From positions 1 to 6,800 of the forward strand of contig LUOC01000054.1 in assembly GCA_001626655.1 (NCBI GenBank): a stretch of 6,800 nucleotides of DNA, written 5' to 3'. Below are positions 5,571-6,800 of this stretch, one piece after another. Below the pieces are notes generated by a model. That model was not told where the DNA came from. It made no database searches and worked only from the letters and a program-made list of their open reading frames with translations. Within the stretch, counting starts at the first letter, position 1. Each line of letters begins with the position of its first letter. This DNA comes from Fidelibacterota bacterium REDSEA-S14_B6 (lineage in GTDB: Bacteria > Fidelibacterota > Marinisomatia > Marinisomatales > S15-B10). Position numbers and translations under genes: made by a program.

Positions 5571-6800
5571 TTAAAGGAAAGAGATTCCCAGAATCATGAG
5601 CGTGCCGGCAACCATCTGGAAGTAGATTGTATTTGCGCAGGTTTTCGCCAGTGTCCGCTTCTCATAATCCTGGAACACCTTGAGTGTCAGGTAAACGGCG
5701 CCTGGGAGGGCGGCAAGTCCCAAGAGGGCCCCGGTCGCTACGATCTCTGAAGTGTAGAGCATCGTCAGGGCGGCGAAGCTCCCCGCCATGAGGGCGAGGT
5801 ATCCCCACCGCGCATTCCTTGTGCCCAGTGTCGCAACGAGGTGAACTTTTCCGGTGGCGATGTCTGAAGGTGTATCAGGAAACTGGTTCAGCCAGAGGAT
5901 GGCCGTGGTGAGAAGACCCACAGGAATCCCGAGCCAGAACGCGCTCCAGCTGTGAACTCCAGTAAGGGCGAAGACAGTCCCCATAGTCAAGACAGGACCG
6001 AATAGGAGACCGATGGACAATTCTCCCAGACCGCGCCGGGCGGAGAGTTTGAAAGGCGGGGCGGTATAAAACAGTCCCCCCACTGCGCCGGCAAGTCCGT
6101 ACCAGAACAGGTCAGTGCCGCGGCTCCACGTTCCAAAGATGACAATGACACCGCACGCTGCCGCCAGCACAAGAAAGGAACTCGCCAGTCTGAACAGTCC
6201 TGCTTCCGTAATGATTCCTAGCTCCAGCGATCTTGAGCCGCCGGAGTATTGAAGGAAGTAGTCGTTGTTGGCTTGATCCGTCCCCGCTTTCCAATCGAAA
6301 TAGTCGTTGAACGTATTGGCGGTGAGATGAAGGAAGGAAGCACCGAGGAACACAACGCCGAACAGAGACCAGTCAAAGGCGCCTGCTGCTGCGACACCGC
6401 CGTTATAGGCCCAGACTGAAGCGAGGATCACCGGAATCCACGTTGCTGAGAGAAAGGGGAGACGGGTGATCACCAGAGCAGACAGCATCTTGAGCCACCA
6501 CGGATCTTTCGGCATGGTTTCCGCGGGGTTGGCGCCTTCAAGAACTTTTGTCTGTCCGCAGTAACCGATCTGCGTTTTCACACCATCAACCGTAGAAAAA
6601 GTCGGTGTAATCCTAATGTGTGCCGGGATTGGGCTTCCGTCCTTATGGAGAAAAGTCGTGTCCGTCTGAAACTCACCCTTTTCACTGGCTGTCGCCAACC
6701 ACTTAGTGATATGACCGAGAACCACATTTCCCGGCGAAAAGACAGAAACACGCTTCTTGCCGATCACCTCATAGGCGCTGTAGCCGAATATATCCTCAGC
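5571..6800 (-). CDS. PAS domain-UbiA/MenA-type prenyltransferase fusion, N-terminus cut by window edge
   Basis: The frame is open from the right edge to the TAA at 5571-5573, giving 409 visible residues (residue 1 read at 6800). Residues 1-85 are the main part of a PAS fold: AEDIFGYSAYEVIGKK at the edge, then FLHKDGSPIPAHIRI (50-64) and IGYCGQTK (78-85). Membrane helices start near residue 104. UbiA-superfamily motifs follow: NDYFDWKAGTD (165-175, Asp166, Asp169, Asp175), SGGSRSLELGIIT (186-198), YTAPPFKLSARRGLGE (245-260) and NQFPDTPSDIATGK (305-318, Asp309, Asp313). The two Asp-rich motifs bind Mg2+ and the prenyl diphosphate in this family. Members join a polyprenyl chain to an aromatic or other acceptor in the inner membrane; the spacing is MenA-like, which suggests a quinone such as menaquinone, but the acceptor is not proven. 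A GTG at 6767 is not the start, because PAS sequence continues upstream of it. An internal ATG at 6515 would give a normal-length stand-alone 314-residue enzyme. Confidence 0.9.
   Translation of the reverse strand, partial: AEDIFGYSAYEVIGKKRVSVFSPGNVVLGHITKWLATASEKGEFQTDTTFLHKDGSPIPAHIRITPTFSTVDGVKTQIGYCGQTKVLEGANPAETMPKDPWWLKMLSALVITRLPFLSATWIPVILASVWAYNGGVAAAGAFDWSLFGVVFLGASFLHLTANTFNDYFDWKAGTDQANNDYFLQYSGGSRSLELGIITEAGLFRLASSFLVLAAACGVIVIFGTWSRGTDLFWYGLAGAVGGLFYTAPPFKLSARRGLGELSIGLLFGPVLTMGTVFALTGVHSWSAFWLGIPVGLLTTAILWLNQFPDTPSDIATGKVHLVATLGTRNARWGYLALMAGSFAALTMLYTSEIVATGALLGLAALPGAVYLTLKVFQDYEKRTLAKTCANTIYFQMVAGTLMILGISFL
6546..6800 (-). other. Partial PAS sensor domain encoded in the prenyltransferase frame
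   Basis: The region encodes the GYSAYEVIGK helix segment, the KDGSPIP turn and the closing beta strands ending in IGYCGQTK, which together are the usual S-box/PAS signature. The first strands lie off the window. PAS domains sense small ligands, haem, flavin, redox state or light, or mediate dimerisation. No cofactor-specific residue can be assigned from the visible part. A linker of about 18 residues (VLEGANPAETMPKDPWW) joins it to the first membrane helix without any stop codon. Confidence 0.8.

Noticed and set aside
5571..6515. Naming the prenyltransferase menA or ubiA
   Set aside because: The Asp-motif spacing is MenA-like, but no quinone pathway genes are nearby and the superfamily also includes haem O, chlorophyll and archaeal lipid enzymes.
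6765..6767. GTG as the start of the prenyltransferase gene
   Set aside because: The reading frame continues upstream to the window edge as AEDIFGYSAYE, a textbook PAS stretch, so the valine codon is internal and the gene is partial.
1..6800. Mobile elements, CRISPR arrays, tRNA or rRNA genes, riboswitches, defence systems
   Set aside because: Nearly all of the window is accounted for by four conserved genes, and the two gaps are only 134 and 73 bases. No transposase, spaced repeats, cloverleaf or defence domain was found by reading both strands.

Overview
This window looks like ordinary chromosomal sequence from a Gram-negative bacterium. The gene content is three membrane or envelope proteins plus a putative lipoprotein, with tight gene packing. 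No plasmid, phage, insertion sequence, CRISPR or RNA-gene signal was seen. Base composition is moderately GC-rich by eye (not counted). The phylum cannot be fixed from the sequence. Weak Shine-Dalgarno sequences and a lipoprotein form of the DUF255 thioredoxin-like protein would suit an uncultured FCB-type or similar lineage, but that is only a guess.

Layout. (1) 1-1622, minus strand: the N-terminal ~540 residues of a thioredoxin-like DUF255/YyaL-family protein (COG1331 type). It has a probable lipoprotein signal and its C-terminus lies beyond the left edge. (2) 1623-1756: a 134-bp divergent intergenic region with an imperfect dyad at 1671-1694. (3) 1757-3190, plus strand: a sodium:solute symporter (SSS family). 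(4) 3194-5497, plus strand, only 3 bases after the symporter stop: a two-halved RND-superfamily exporter of the MMPL/COG1033 type. The two form a probable operon. (5) 5498-5570: a convergent intergenic region dominated by a perfect 36-bp palindrome (5515-5550), probably a bidirectional terminator. (6) 5571-6800, minus strand: a UbiA/MenA-type prenyltransferase fused in frame to an N-terminal PAS sensor domain and open at the right edge.

How the genes relate. The symporter and exporter probably share a transcript and are translationally close, so they may act on the same compound class or physiological state, but no substrate can be read from the sequence. The DUF255 protein is divergent and could share regulation through the short intergenic region. 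The prenyltransferase is on a separate convergent transcript; its family makes membrane-bound prenylated quinones or lipids. The most unusual object is the PAS-UbiA fusion. The rest is recognisable families in an unremarkable arrangement.
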